The notes beneath the pieces were generated by a model. The model did not search any database. It worked only from the letters and a program-made list of their open reading frames with translations, and was not told the DNA's origin. 64,000 nucleotides of DNA from Paramoeba atlantica (lineage: Eukaryota > Discosea), in NCBI GenBank assembly GCA_977017575.1, contig CDRNVI010000065.1, positions 370,196 through 434,195 on the forward strand, read 5' to 3'. The position numbers and the translations under genes were made by a program. Position 1 is the first letter of the stretch; every line of letters starts with the position of its first letter. Positions 38,281 through 48,976 of this stretch are shown here, piece by piece.

Positions 38281-38447
38281 ATCACGTGAGATCATGTGAT
38301 ATCACACCTGCAGTTCCTCCAGTGCAACAAAAAGTCTTTAAAAAAAGTAAAACATATAGCCCCGGGCCAGAGGACTACCTCGCGACATATCCCGAAAACG
38401 GGAATGTTAGGTAGGGCAAGTCAGAGGGGTCCTGGTATGTAAGAATC

Positions 38448-41400
38448 TCAAGTACGAACATCTGACCAAGTTAACCCCAAAGCAGCATGAACTGGGAGAG
38501 GCACAGAGAGCTCAGTAGTACTTTGCATAACACTTTGTATACGATCTCTCCAATAGGCAGCTCGTTCAATCGGTACTTCTAATAAAAGTTCATCATGTAT
38601 CTGCAGAACGATCCATGGAATGTCACACACAATTGATGACGAGAGGGATCCGTTCACGTCTACTAGAACGGCTTCTTTTAATAAAAGGAAAACCTTTTGC
38701 ATCGCTAGCTTCATAATATCTGCCGCAGAGCCCTGACATACAGTATTGATAGCTGTTCTTTCTGCAGCTCTCTTCCTAGTTTCGTTACGTGAATTGATGT
38801 CAGCTAAGTACCTCCTCCTCCGGGAAAATGTCTCCACATAACCCGACTTGCGACATTGATTCAATATTTGCGTTTTGCATGATTCAATCGCAGGGTAGGA
38901 ATAGGTAAATTTATCAATCAAAGAATGTGCTTCCTCTACTGTGATTTCCAGTTCTTTGGCAAGTGACTTTTTTCCTCTACCATAAATTATGCCATAGCAC
39001 ACCGTCTTTACTTTGCGACGTTCTTCAAAGGTCACAGCATCCGGTGATGTGCAATGCATAATTTCGCATGCGAGCACTGAAAATATGTCTTCTTTTGCTA
39101 GAAGTTGATTTTTTAACTGAATATCGTCGCTGTAATGAGCGAGTACGCGAAGCTCCACGTGTGAGTAATCTACAGAAAGAAAAATAGAACCTTTAGATGC
39201 TAAAAAAGAGCGTCTCAAGTCGACCGTGACTTCTTTTTCATCGAAATTGAACAACTTCGCGTGAGGAATCGTTTGCAAATTAGGCTCCGACATGCTCAAC
39301 CGTCCGGTAACAGTTCCACTTTGAAGAAATTCTCCATGTAGTCTCCCATCAGCACTACATTTTCGAGGTAAAGGAATAATGTAATTCTGTAGCCAACCGG
39401 TAAGGACATTGTACTCCTTCAAGACGTGTAGCAATTTATCACCAGAGTACGAAGATTTCAGTTTCCTACGCCCACTTTGGTGCCGCTTTTCAACGGAAGT
39501 TACATGAATACTATTGCGGGATCGACATCTTACCGTGTTGTGCGACTGTTCTGATGGGCCGGGAACTGCGAGAAGACGTTCTACTCGTTTTTTCATTTGC
39601 CACGCAATCCAGTTGTAGTTGTCAGCACTGAACGCGATCCCTCTCCATTCCATTGCAGCCAATATTTCTACGAGCGGCATTTCAAAAGACTGAAACGCGT
39701 CGGTCAAATTTCGCAATTTCATAAGTCGCTGCATTCTTTTTCCAATGATGAGTGAAAGAAACGCAGTGCGACTGCCTCGCGAATGCGAAAAAGACATATC
39801 TCCGTGCTTAGCGTTGGACTGATTTCCAACACAATCGTACGGTTTATACGCAATGCGTGACAATGGCGTAGGAAAATAAGTCAGAATATTTTCCAGGGAA
39901 GGTTCTTCTGTCGTGTTCGACGGATGTATAAGTCCGCAGGCAACATGGATGTCGAATACATTACTAAACTCAGGGACCGTGTATGGGTTCAACTGAAAGA
40001 ACGAGTATAGCGATTTCAGCTGTTCCTTCCAGTGGAAGCAGAACTTTGCGCAAGTAGAATTTTGAAGCCAGCTTAACAAGTATTGCGCCACGATTTCTCG
40101 GTCGTTTGTGTCAACCAGGGCAACGAATGCATCGCCATCGGTTTTGGTTACCGAAAAAGAAAGCATATTCTCATAGTGGCAGTCATTTCGATGCAGGTTT
40201 AGGTGAATGCCAACTGCGTTTGCGGAATCTACTCTCTCCAATATTTCTGACAAAGCAGTGTAGCTAAACTTGAGCACATTGTTGATATGGTTTGATATGG
40301 AAATGTCTGATTCGCTTTCTAACCGGGGGTGCACACCTCCTGTGAACGCCTCATCATCGCTTCCAAAACTCAAGATTGCATCAGAATTGGACCCTTCTTT
40401 GTCTCCTGAGAAGGTACTACTGCTTTCGGAGTAGTCGTTTTCTTCTCTTTCTCTCGACAGAGATCTATTCCTGGTCCGCTTGGACGCACGCATAATGCTT
40501 TCTGAAGCTGCAACATCCCGCGATCGTAATGGACTAGAAACCCCTTCTGAAGCATTCTTTAAATCCAGTGCTTCCTGGTGCAGAATTCGACGTGCATCCT
40601 GAATTAACGTTGCGGCCTGGCGAGCTTCAGTTTTTCGCGCCGATTCAGTTGCATCGAAAGGAAGTACAGAGCGAAATATATTTTCTACGTCTTCCACTTC
40701 CGCAGTGGCGATCTCTTCCAGAGAACGATACCCTTTTTTGTATAATAAACGGGCCCTCCATGGTCTTAAAGATGGAATCTGGATCACGTTCAGCAGCTCG
40801 TTTTGAACCCCGAGTTTAAGTCTCTGCGTGACTTTATCGAACGCTGATGCAAAAAGCCACCAATTCAATTTCTCACAAAAAGTGCTTAGCATGGAGCAGT
40901 ACGTGCTTGCCGTTTCCATAAGTTTCTGTATCTCACCCCTTGATATTCCGTATTTTGAGGACAAAGCGGCTAATTCCATTTCGGAAACGACGTCCTGGAG
41001 AATGAGTGCCACGTAAAACCGGCGTAATGTGTGTATTTTCTGCTTTACGCCCTCTTCTAACGTTTTGTTTCCCGTTTCTTTCGGTAGGCCCACTCTCTCA
41101 ATGCGCAATAAAAGGGATTCGTCGACGCCCAGGGCAATGGCTGTTTTGCAATGGCTATGCGAGATGTGCTGATAAACATCAGTGTAGTACCGACCCCAGG
41201 GTGGATCCATTAGCTGCCCGCTGGGAACCACAAAATACAGGAGGTGAAGCTCGTCCGAGATAACGAAGTTTTCTCTAGCCCTTTCCAGCTCCTTAAAGGT
41301 GGTTATGGCCTGTTCAGGAGGTATCGAAGCTGCGACACATGCCGCTCCTAACAAGGAAGACTCAAACAGCTTCGGCGTGCGAAGCCACTGGATCACTTTC

Positions 41401-43469
41401 CACTGCTCTAGGAACCGTAGCGCGTGCTGTGCCTCTGCATGCACCTCCGCATATCCGCTCTGGTGACTGAAAAACGTTTTCGTAATAAACACCTGGATGT
41501 CATACACCGTGCGGACGAGACCTAGAGAGACGGCCTCCAGCAGCGCGCGCGTGAGCCCACAGCGCTCCGGGCGAAGTGCGGATTGGATTCGCGGAAGGGC
41601 GGCCTGTAGCAACCTTGCCACAATCCCTTTATCATTCTCCTTTCCCATTAAATAGGACTCCCCTACGGTATCCAGCCCAGCGCGTCCGGCACGACCACAG
41701 GCCTGGCGGTAGCAAATAATATCCAGCTGTTCCATCCCGACACGCAGAGAACGAAAAATCACACGTCGGGCCGGGAGATTCACCCCGGCAGCGAGAGTTG
41801 TGGTGCTGCAGAGTACTTTGACGAGCCCCGAGCGGTAGCCGTGTTCCAGAGCCTCCCGTTCCTCGAGGGTAAGTCCTGCGTGGTGATACCCTACCCCTTG
41901 GTGAAGAGCTTTCTCAAGCAATGGCTCAATACCCCCGGGAACATGTCGGAGTTTGGAAAATAATTCATTTGCGTGCAATTGCGTGGAAGAGGCACCAAAC
42001 TCTGTGCCGTGCGCGGAGATAAGGTCACTGAGATGAGTCGCTGTGGCCTCACAGAGTCGTTTTGTGGCACAAAAGACGAGAACTTGGTGTCCCTGCTTGA
42101 CGACCTCCGCGACAAGCGTTCCAAGACCATCGGTATCCTTGCGAGACAGCCCCAAAACGGATCGTACTGTGTTGAGCTCGGTGTCCAGGATGCTTTCTCC
42201 CACCTTGGCGTACTGTTTTAAAGGTACCGGTCGGAAATCGGTGGCAAAGTAATGTGTTTTTTCTCCAATCCAGTTCGCCAATTCCCACGCATTCGGCAGC
42301 GTTGCGCTCAAGACGAGAAGCTGAAGATCAATCTCTTTGGAGGCGTAAATAAGTTTGGTGAGGAGGAGTTCGAGAATATACCCCCGTGAGGTGTCTTCCA
42401 TCATATGCGCCTCATCAATGATCACCGTCGCAATTTGATCCAGTTTAGATTTGGAAATCAGATCGTTAACGTAGGCGTTTGCTTTCTCAATAGTGCACAC
42501 GACAATGTCACCAAAGGTTCGACGGATCGATCGTCTTCCAGCGTGACAACTGACCAAAAGGTCGGTTTGCTCGAGCAGAGAGGTGAAATACGAGGCCTTT
42601 TCTTCCACAACGGCGACGTAGGGAAGAACAAACAGCGCCTTCCTTCGCAGCTCGGTGACCCGTTTAATCATTACGATCTCTGCGACTAGGGTTTTACCTC
42701 CGCTCGTTGGGGCACTATAGACAAGATTTTCACCCTGCAATACTCCAGAACACTCCTCAAGGCAGGATTTCTGCCATGGATACAAACTCTTTATACCAAA
42801 TTTATTAAAATACGCACGAGCCACTGAAGTCGAAAGCCCATACCAGGTAAGGAAATTCAAATCAGGTTGACTCAGGATTGACTCCAAGGGTTTGATCTCT
42901 ATCTCAGATTTCAAATACGTTTTACGCCTTTGTACATTAGGACTTATTACGGGAGAATCTGATGACCGTATTTTCTCGTTGATTGTCTCGTCATTACCTA
43001 CAACGGATATCCTTTGTTCTACTTTCTCATCCGGTTGATCCGCCTCTGTTGCAGCTGGTGAAGGACTCGCTAATCCTCTCCTTAATAGATCAAAATTGAG
43101 AGAATCGGTAGAGATCAAATCGTCGCTTTCATAAAGAGGGTCGTCCAAGGTGTCGGCATCTACGAAAGGAGGCGAGCATTTACTTGCAAGGAAGTCTTCA
43201 CCGAAATCATGAGCTGGGGCATACAACTCTTCACTATCCTGGTTCCGGAATACTTGCTCATGCTGCTGGTTCTGTTGAGGAAACGAATCTACAGGCTCCG
43301 ATGTGGCGTTGAAGGCTCGGCAGAAGTGCTGTGTTCCTGGAATTTCACTATACGATACAAACGAGGCATTGCTTCTCTCTTCATCAAAAGCGTTGTTGTC
43401 GGACTCGGAGCTGGCGGAAAACAGATCATAGGCGTCTGCTTCAGGGGAGAGGTCTCGAACGCTACACAT
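38448..43469 (-). CDS. POLQ: DNA polymerase theta (helicase-polymerase)
   Basis: About 1,673 residues from ATG 43469. Residues 1-200 are disordered. The superfamily 2 helicase follows: APTSGGKTLVAEI (Walker A, about 255), IIDEAHMMED (DEAH box), LSATLPNAWELANW (motif III) and QACGRAGRAGLDT (motif VI, about 600). The helical and Sec63-like region runs to about 980, then a Ser-rich linker and a degenerate exonuclease-like domain. The family A polymerase has SVDYSHVELRVLAHYSDD (motif A, about 1430), KTVCYGIIYGRGKKSLAKEL (motif B), QGSAADIMKLAMQK and IHDELLLEV (motif C, about 1630). Catalytic Asp and His-Asp residues are in place. It drives microhomology-mediated end joining in other eukaryotes. 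It is shorter than the human enzyme mainly in the linker. No introns. Confidence 0.97.
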   Translation of the reverse strand: MCSVRDLSPEADAYDLFSASSESDNNAFDEERSNASFVSYSEIPGTQHFCRAFNATSEPVDSFPQQNQQHEQVFRNQDSEELYAPAHDFGEDFLASKCSPPFVDADTLDDPLYESDDLISTDSLNFDLLRRGLASPSPAATEADQPDEKVEQRISVVGNDETINEKIRSSDSPVISPNVQRRKTYLKSEIEIKPLESILSQPDLNFLTWYGLSTSVARAYFNKFGIKSLYPWQKSCLEECSGVLQGENLVYSAPTSGGKTLVAEIVMIKRVTELRRKALFVLPYVAVVEEKASYFTSLLEQTDLLVSCHAGRRSIRRTFGDIVVCTIEKANAYVNDLISKSKLDQIATVIIDEAHMMEDTSRGYILELLLTKLIYASKEIDLQLLVLSATLPNAWELANWIGEKTHYFATDFRPVPLKQYAKVGESILDTELNTVRSVLGLSRKDTDGLGTLVAEVVKQGHQVLVFCATKRLCEATATHLSDLISAHGTEFGASSTQLHANELFSKLRHVPGGIEPLLEKALHQGVGYHHAGLTLEEREALEHGYRSGLVKVLCSTTTLAAGVNLPARRVIFRSLRVGMEQLDIICYRQACGRAGRAGLDTVGESYLMGKENDKGIVARLLQAALPRIQSALRPERCGLTRALLEAVSLGLVRTVYDIQVFITKTFFSHQSGYAEVHAEAQHALRFLEQWKVIQWLRTPKLFESSLLGAACVAASIPPEQAITTFKELERARENFVISDELHLLYFVVPSGQLMDPPWGRYYTDVYQHISHSHCKTAIALGVDESLLLRIERVGLPKETGNKTLEEGVKQKIHTLRRFYVALILQDVVSEMELAALSSKYGISRGEIQKLMETASTYCSMLSTFCEKLNWWLFASAFDKVTQRLKLGVQNELLNVIQIPSLRPWRARLLYKKGYRSLEEIATAEVEDVENIFRSVLPFDATESARKTEARQAATLIQDARRILHQEALDLKNASEGVSSPLRSRDVAASESIMRASKRTRNRSLSREREENDYSESSSTFSGDKEGSNSDAILSFGSDDEAFTGGVHPRLESESDISISNHINNVLKFSYTALSEILERVDSANAVGIHLNLHRNDCHYENMLSFSVTKTDGDAFVALVDTNDREIVAQYLLSWLQNSTCAKFCFHWKEQLKSLYSFFQLNPYTVPEFSNVFDIHVACGLIHPSNTTEEPSLENILTYFPTPLSRIAYKPYDCVGNQSNAKHGDMSFSHSRGSRTAFLSLIIGKRMQRLMKLRNLTDAFQSFEMPLVEILAAMEWRGIAFSADNYNWIAWQMKKRVERLLAVPGPSEQSHNTVRCRSRNSIHVTSVEKRHQSGRRKLKSSYSGDKLLHVLKEYNVLTGWLQNYIIPLPRKCSADGRLHGEFLQSGTVTGRLSMSEPNLQTIPHAKLFNFDEKEVTVDLRRSFLASKGSIFLSVDYSHVELRVLAHYSDDIQLKNQLLAKEDIFSVLACEIMHCTSPDAVTFEERRKVKTVCYGIIYGRGKKSLAKELEITVEEAHSLIDKFTYSYPAIESCKTQILNQCRKSGYVETFSRRRRYLADINSRNETRKRAAERTAINTVCQGSAADIMKLAMQKVFLLLKEAVLVDVNGSLSSSIVCDIPWIVLQIHDELLLEVPIERAAYWRDRIQSVMQSTTELSVPLPVHAALGLTWSDVRT

Positions 43470-43697
43470 CACCTTACCCTAATCCCATCACCTCATTATC
43501 TCGGGAACAATGTTCTCGCGCCAGATGTCTGCCTTCCCAGTCTCCCAACTAAAGACCAAAGATTTCATACAAGAAAACCGTAACCGTGTGTAAAACTGGT
43601 GCGTTTAAGAAATAATAGCCACGGTAACCGATGACAGTTTCTAGTTTTATAATATTGTATACATTCATACACGAAAGAAGGAAGCTAAAATCCACTC

Positions 43698-45872
43698 TCA
43701 CAACCTCTTCATTTTACCATTCAGGGAAGGAAACCTATTTACCATCCAAGAAACAGTGAAGAACACCCCCAGCGCGGCCACCACTACAACGCAACTCGCA
43801 ACGGTTTCCGACACAAAGATGGACGTCCCGATCAGAAGCAACACACACGGCATCCCCACGTCCCGCAGGAACCGAGAAAACGTATTTCGTGGCTGGGAGC
43901 GTGCGATTCTATGCCGAAGCGTGATCCGGTGTCGCACAATGTACTGTCCCAGGTGAAGCACCGCATCATAGAGACCTTTGACAATATTCTTCACCGGACG
44001 CGCCACGGTGAACCAAAACTCATACACCTTCCACAACAGCGGCATGGAACTCGACGCATTTCGCACCCCACTCGACCCCTCCTCCCACAAAAACGACACA
44101 TTCGGGTAAAACACAAAATACACCAGAAACACCGCCACCCTCGTGGGGAGATACACCAAAACCCCCACCACCCTCACCGCTACCCACCCCACCGCCCACA
44201 CCCCCCACACCACCCCCCTCACCTGTTCCACCACCCCCTCCAACGGTCCCCCGACCCCTACCACCCCCCCGACCACGGGCTCCAGCACCCCCCTGCCCCA
44301 CCCCGCCACCGTCTCCCCCCCCTCCCCTACCGCTGCCCCCACCCTCCCCAGCCCCCCGACCACTGCCCTGCCGTAGGGCAGCACCCGGCCCAGCCCCCGG
44401 CCCCCCACGCGGGCGTACACGTCGTAGAGGCCGCAGCCCAGGGAGAGCAGGGGGTAGACCCCGAGCAGGGCGTGGGCGGCGTGGCGCAGGGCGGGGCGGT
44501 AGGGGAGGCCGGCGCGGGCGAGGGCGCGGGTCCAGGGGGGGAGGCCGGCGTGGTGGAGGGCGAGGAGGGAGCCGGGGTGGGGGTCGTGGGCCAGGAGGAG
44601 GGCGCGCAGGAGGAGGGGGGCGGGGGAGGGGTCGTGGAAGTGGAGCTGGAGGAGCGTGGGGGAGGGGGAGGCCGTGGAGGGGGGAGAGAAGTGAGAGGGT
44701 AGAGGGGGGGGAGGGGAAGCCACAGACGTGGAGACGTTAGAGGGTAGAGGGGGGGAAGGGGAGGCCTGAGACGTAGAGACGTTAGACGTAGAGACCTTAG
44801 AGAGCGCAGGGGGGGCAGGGGGGGGAGAGACCATAGAGAGCGTAGGGGAGGAAGGGGAGGCCTTAGACGTAGAGGCCTTGGAGATCGTAGGGGTGGAAGG
44901 GGGTGGAGAGGTCTTAGAGAGCGTAGGGGAGGAAGTCTTTTCAGGGGAGACGTTTAACGTAGAGACCTTGGGGATCGTAGGGGAGGAAGGGGAGACTTTC
45001 GACGTAGAGACCTTGGAGAGCGTAGGGGAGGGGAAAGATTCGTGGTTGGGGGAGACTGTAGGGGAGGAGGTGCAACACAGGGTTGGGGGATAACGTGGGG
45101 TGGATTCCAGAATAGGGGTGTTTTGGGTAACCGTACTATTGGGATTTGTGGTGGTGTCCGGTTGGGTGGGCTTGTTAGAGTGGTTGGGTTTCGGAGGTGA
45201 TTCGGAGGTGTGTTGGTTTGTGCTGTGTGAGGTGGGGCTGCGATGGGGTTCACAGAAGAAATCGGTGGGGTTGTCGAAATCGGGGAGACTGCGTGAGAAG
45301 GTGTCATAGCGATAGCGTTTGGGTTCCGTGAGGGGGTGGGTGGGCCAGGTTGTTCTTCCCAGAGGCTTGGTGAGTGGCGCTGTCATTTTCGCGGAGGATG
45401 GGCAATAAAAGGCAAACAAGGTTTCTTCGGAGGGAAACTCGCGGAGGGTATATCGCTCGATTTCGAAGCAAATCCTACCCTGCAAAAGGGCGTTGTGATA
45501 GTCGATTCCCGTGATGGCGTCGATCGGCACCTCGATAGCTTGCCAAGGAACCACGTTTTCGGTTGCCGTTCTGCATCGCTTTTGGGTCATATTAGAGAAG
45601 AAATTTTTCGGGCTTGTCGGACGATATGACATCACGGACCACAAATTGCGCCATGAACGGCGTTTGTGTGCACTGTTGACGAGCGGAGGCGTACATGCTA
45701 GCACAATTTTCTGGTTTTTTAAAAGGCTTTCCGGAATCCACACGGTGTGAACCCCTCTACGAGAATCTTCTTTGGCGTCAAACCGAGAGTAATTGGATGT
45801 CTTTGAGTAGAGTCCACCCAGTATGACATAGTGTAAGGGAAACGGGCTGTCGATCACGTCATCCAGCGCCAT
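43698..45872 (-). CDS. Membrane protein with Ser/Pro/Thr repeats
   Basis: 724 residues. The N-terminal 200 look folded (PFPLHYVILGGLYSK, VPWQAIEVPIDAITGIDYHNALLQG). From about 240 to 400 the sequence is a degenerate repeat of SKVSTSKVSPSSPT type with Pro runs, then a Gly/Val/Arg-rich stretch to about 570 (VVGGVVGVGGPLEGVVEQV). The C-terminal 170 residues hold hydrophobic segments (AVFLVYFVFYPNVSFLW, FLRDVGMPCVLLLIGTSIFV and CVVVVAALGVFFTVSW), suggesting two or three membrane spans. The DNA of the middle part is extremely strand-skewed (C-rich against G-rich, 44100-45100). No family is recognised. The C-terminal membrane part could be reticulon-like, but that is a guess. Confidence 0.7.
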   Translation of the reverse strand: MALDDVIDSPFPLHYVILGGLYSKTSNYSRFDAKEDSRRGVHTVWIPESLLKNQKIVLACTPPLVNSAHKRRSWRNLWSVMSYRPTSPKNFFSNMTQKRCRTATENVVPWQAIEVPIDAITGIDYHNALLQGRICFEIERYTLREFPSEETLFAFYCPSSAKMTAPLTKPLGRTTWPTHPLTEPKRYRYDTFSRSLPDFDNPTDFFCEPHRSPTSHSTNQHTSESPPKPNHSNKPTQPDTTTNPNSTVTQNTPILESTPRYPPTLCCTSSPTVSPNHESFPSPTLSKVSTSKVSPSSPTIPKVSTLNVSPEKTSSPTLSKTSPPPSTPTISKASTSKASPSSPTLSMVSPPPAPPALSKVSTSNVSTSQASPSPPLPSNVSTSVASPPPPLPSHFSPPSTASPSPTLLQLHFHDPSPAPLLLRALLLAHDPHPGSLLALHHAGLPPWTRALARAGLPYRPALRHAAHALLGVYPLLSLGCGLYDVYARVGGRGLGRVLPYGRAVVGGLGRVGAAVGEGGETVAGWGRGVLEPVVGGVVGVGGPLEGVVEQVRGVVWGVWAVGWVAVRVVGVLVYLPTRVAVFLVYFVFYPNVSFLWEEGSSGVRNASSSMPLLWKVYEFWFTVARPVKNIVKGLYDAVLHLGQYIVRHRITLRHRIARSQPRNTFSRFLRDVGMPCVLLLIGTSIFVSETVASCVVVVAALGVFFTVSWMVNRFPSLNGKMKRL

Positions 45873-46720
45873 GTCATAATGTATCCATGTACAAAAGTAA
45901 GACGAATGAGATTCTATTAAGTAGAAGGATTTACAGACCAGAAACCTTACAGCAGGGGCTGAAGTATGTGGATCGAAACTGCGGTTTGAAAAATAAGCGG
46001 AGAACCCTTTCTGCAGTTTACAAAAAAAAATCTACAGTAAGTAAATTTCATTCTACTACAATACAGTAAGAGACACAATTCTGAGAATGGTGAGTTGCAC
46101 GTTTTCACGTAAAAATAACATTTTTTTGTAAAATTTCGTTACTAGTATCAGAATTGACCAATTAGACCTGTTTTTTCATGCAGGGCATGACCTGCAGAGA
46201 TATTTAGATACAGCAAGGGTGGGCGCAGTCAACGCTCCCTTCCGGACCTTTTCGCCTTCTACGGCGACACAGGGAAAAGCTCGGGGTATCATCCCCGGAA
46301 AAGCGAAGAGAAACGGCCTCATCGGGACAAGATATCCTTTCAGCCTACCGATTCGTCTTCGCGCCTTGTTTCGAGCCTTTCTTACTTCCCTGGCTACCCG
46401 TTCACGGGTCGTTTTTTATGTAAATTAAATCGATCCTCATGACATGGGGATCAAAAAATGAAACTAGGGCTACATGCCAGCTTAATATTCATTCACTTAT
46501 AGTGCAGAGATAAGACTATTTCGGAAAAGTGGGTATGTCACTTTTCTTTTTTCTTTTTTCGAATAAAAAATAGTAGCAAAAAACCAGGCTATGTCTCTAC
46601 TTCGTTGACCCGTCAACGAGTGTGATTTTTTATACGTACTTTGTTCCCGACATGGAAAAAGGGGAACGTGGGGGCGCGCACTAAGAACTAACGTCTGCCC
46701 CTTACTATGCTGTTTCACGT
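45873..46720. other. Intergenic with GC-rich structured block
   Basis: 46190-46440 (CCCGGAAAAGCGAAGAGAAACG; ACCCGTTCACGGGTCG) is GC-richer than its surroundings and has several stems; it may be a diverged member of family R, but similarity is weak. The remainder has no frame of interest. Confidence 0.4.
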
Positions 46721-46748
46721 ACACCCCCTCTCATTAATTTTAATAAAT
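46721..46748 (+). repeat. Direct repeat, left of pogo copy 1
   Basis: CACCCCCTCTCATTAATTTTAATAAAT recurs as CTACCCTCTCTCATTAATTTTTATAAAT at 49145-49172, same orientation, 2.4 kb apart and flanking the broken pogo-like gene. It could be two copies of another element end, or a duplication associated with the insertion. Confidence 0.6.
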
Positions 46749-47460
46749 GACGTTCGGTATTTTTTCGCAAAAATTTATAATTTTGTTCAGAGTCATATCT
46801 TTTCAAATTTTTCTGAAGTACATTATTTCTATGTTCCCGAAACGTTTGGACCCCGCTTCGGACCAGGGTCTTGGTTTTTATTTTTCCCCGCAGCGCATCG
46901 CTGATCAAGAAGAAAATCGTCGAAATCAGCGCGTAATCACGTTTGTGGAGACGAAGGGGCAGGAACACTGCTCTATTGGAAATCAAATCGTGGAAGATCA
47001 TGAGAAGGCCGTCTACCTTTTATACAATAATATGCAATATAAAGTGTCCGTCAAAGCCTCTTACGAATCACCAATAAGTGTTATTCTGTCACCCGAAGGT
47101 TTGGCTCGGCAAAAATTGCTCTTCTCTGAAAAATTAGCTGGTGTCAGCTGCAGCCATTGCTGTTCGCTGAATTGTTTTCTACTAAGGAATCTGGCCCCGT
47201 GTTTTTCACAAACGGAGAATCCATGTCAATCTACAATTTTCTTGGGTGCACACACCGCCAAATACTGAAAAGTTGAACGTTGACATACAAACTTCAGAGA
47301 ACCTTAGAGAGCGCACTAAGCAACTTTCAGTGTGTGTAAAAATAAACGTTTGTGATGCAATTGACCGGTTAGTGTCAACGTCTTCAAATTTTAGACGTTT
47401 AGAAACTTTAGGCGTTTAGAAAAAGAGATAAAGCTTTTGTTTTCCTCCGTCTCTGATTAA
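46749..47460 (+). other. Probable 5' part of pogo copy 1, decayed
   Basis: The plus-strand frame at 46747-47268 and the string FFTNGESMSIYNFLG in another frame near 47203-47250 line up loosely with residues about 100-115 of the intact pogo copy (LFSLNGDGIPIFWDD). Hence this region is likely the degraded N-terminal half of the same transposase. Alignment is by eye. Confidence 0.4.
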
Positions 47461-48976
47461 TTATCCTACCAGAACATCAGTGGCTGGCATAAACTTCGCC
47501 AAGAAAAAGGTGACCAAGGCTTAATAGCCATGACAGGAACTAATGCCAGACCATCGCTTAAAAAGCACTTCGAAAAATTTATCAAAGAAAGTATTTCTGA
47601 ATGTCACTTTTTTGGAATTCCAGTCAGCAAGGCGTATCTGTGGAGAATAGCTTGTGAATCCCTACTTACTCCCGATGACTCTCCCCGTTTAGCGCCCGTG
47701 ATTGAAGTGCTTAAAAAGGTTCAAGGCGAAAGACAAGAAATGCGGACGCCGTCTTAACCCACATTTGTTAGATGGTTGAGACAATTTAATGTAATTATGA
47801 AATCTATCAAACGGACACATAAACCTTCACTTCCTTTGGATCGGGAGGATCAGGGTCGCAACATGCTCCTGCGAATCGTTTATCATGTTTCATATGCCCA
47901 ACATGGAACTTTAAACGAAGATCTTGTTATTAATATAGACGAGACAGGAATTGCGTATAATAAGCTGGCCGAGCGGGGAGCTTCCTACAAAGGGAATAAG
48001 GCCGGTAATATTTCCCTAGCTGACAAACGAAGCTGCACATTGCTTGCTGGCTTATCTCTCTCAAGAAAACTTCTTTCTCCCTTCGTTGTTTGGAACGGGA
48101 AAGAGACATGCAAACATGCCAAAGTCAGGCATTACTATGAAACGGTGCAATATCAGACGGAAAATCATTATATTTCCACCGGAGCACTCTTAAACTATGT
48201 ATCAAGTATTTTAAAACCCTACTATGATGGTCAAACGCAGCATATTCTACAAGATGACCGCAAGCCTGCGATGGTTCTCCTTCTGGATTGCTGTTCGGTT
48301 CATGTATCCAAAGCCACGAGGAATAGATTTATCGATCACTGCCGTCCGGGAAAATTGTTTTCATGGCTGTGCGTGGTTTATGTCCCCGCCAAATGCACTT
48401 CTCGTCTTCAGCCATGCGACGTCGGTTTGTTTAACCGTCTAAAATCAAAAGCATTGCACTTCAGAACAATTTGTTTGCTAAAATACTGTCAAGATTTGTA
48501 TGCTCGGTCACAAAGAATCGGTGATACCAGCTCTACTGGGACAAAAATTAGCAAAAGCCAACTTCTCGACAGCACTCAAAGCGGCTACGATAATCTCAAT
48601 AGTTCTCAACAAAAACATGCCAACATACAATCTTGGACAAAGGTTGGTACTATCCCCCCCCCCTATCCTAGCGTTGCCTGGTTTTGGGAAAAAGCAACGC
48701 TAGGAGGGGGGGTCAAAAAAAAAATCGCCGCTTCGCGGCAAGAGAGTCTTGAAGAGACAGTCTAAGAAGCAACGCTAGGATAGGGGGGGTACTGAGGCAA
48801 CGCTAGGATAGGGGGAGAGTATCTCACGAGAAACTTTGACAAAGCCTGAGCATATATTGGAAGCTACAAGACGCTCTATCGAGTTCTCCGGTGAAAACAC
48901 TGCTGTAGATTCTGACGAAGAAATGGATCTTGAAGAAATTTCTCCAGAAAGTGCAGATCAACCTTTTGTACCTTAG
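47461..48976 (+). pseudogene. Pogo/DDE_1 transposase, broken copy 1
   Basis: Homologous to the intact copy at 49726. Aligned landmarks are HFFGIPVSKAYLWRIACES (intact IFYGIPVGKNLLWAITREA), INIDETGIAYNKLAERG (first catalytic Asp), VLLLDCCSVHVSKATR (second Asp) and VPAKCTSRLQPCDVGLFNRL (third Asp). One in-frame TAA lies at 47755-47757 (between TPS and PTFVRWLRQ). Element A copy 2 (48650-48819) is inserted after SWTKVG; beyond it the frame resumes with ISRETLTKPEH and ends VDSDEEMDLEE...DQPFVP at 48976. Divergence from copy 2 is large, so the two are old relatives and not a recent duplication. Confidence 0.85.
48650..48819. mobile_element. Miniature element A, copy 2, inside a transposase gene
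   Basis: 170 bp flanked by TA (48648-48649 and 48820-48821). The left end is CTATCCCCCCCCCTATCC then TAGCGTTGCC, the right end, reverse-complemented, CTCTCCCCCTATCCTAGCG. The left fold-back has the centre TGGTTTTGGGAAAAA. GCCGC-TTC-GCGGC lies at 48726-48738 next to an A-run. Removing one TA and the element restores an open frame matching the paralogue (KVGI), which fixes the boundaries exactly. Confidence 0.92.

Noticed and set aside
43911-44702. 263-codon plus-strand frame opposite the Ser/Pro membrane-protein gene
   Set aside because: It exists only because the strand is extremely C/G skewed; its product is low-complexity His/Pro then Gly/Glu, and the minus frame is longer with a folded N-terminus and membrane segments.
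46190-46440. Ribosomal RNA fragment
   Set aside because: GC-rich and stem-forming, but no universally conserved rRNA segment could be recognised.
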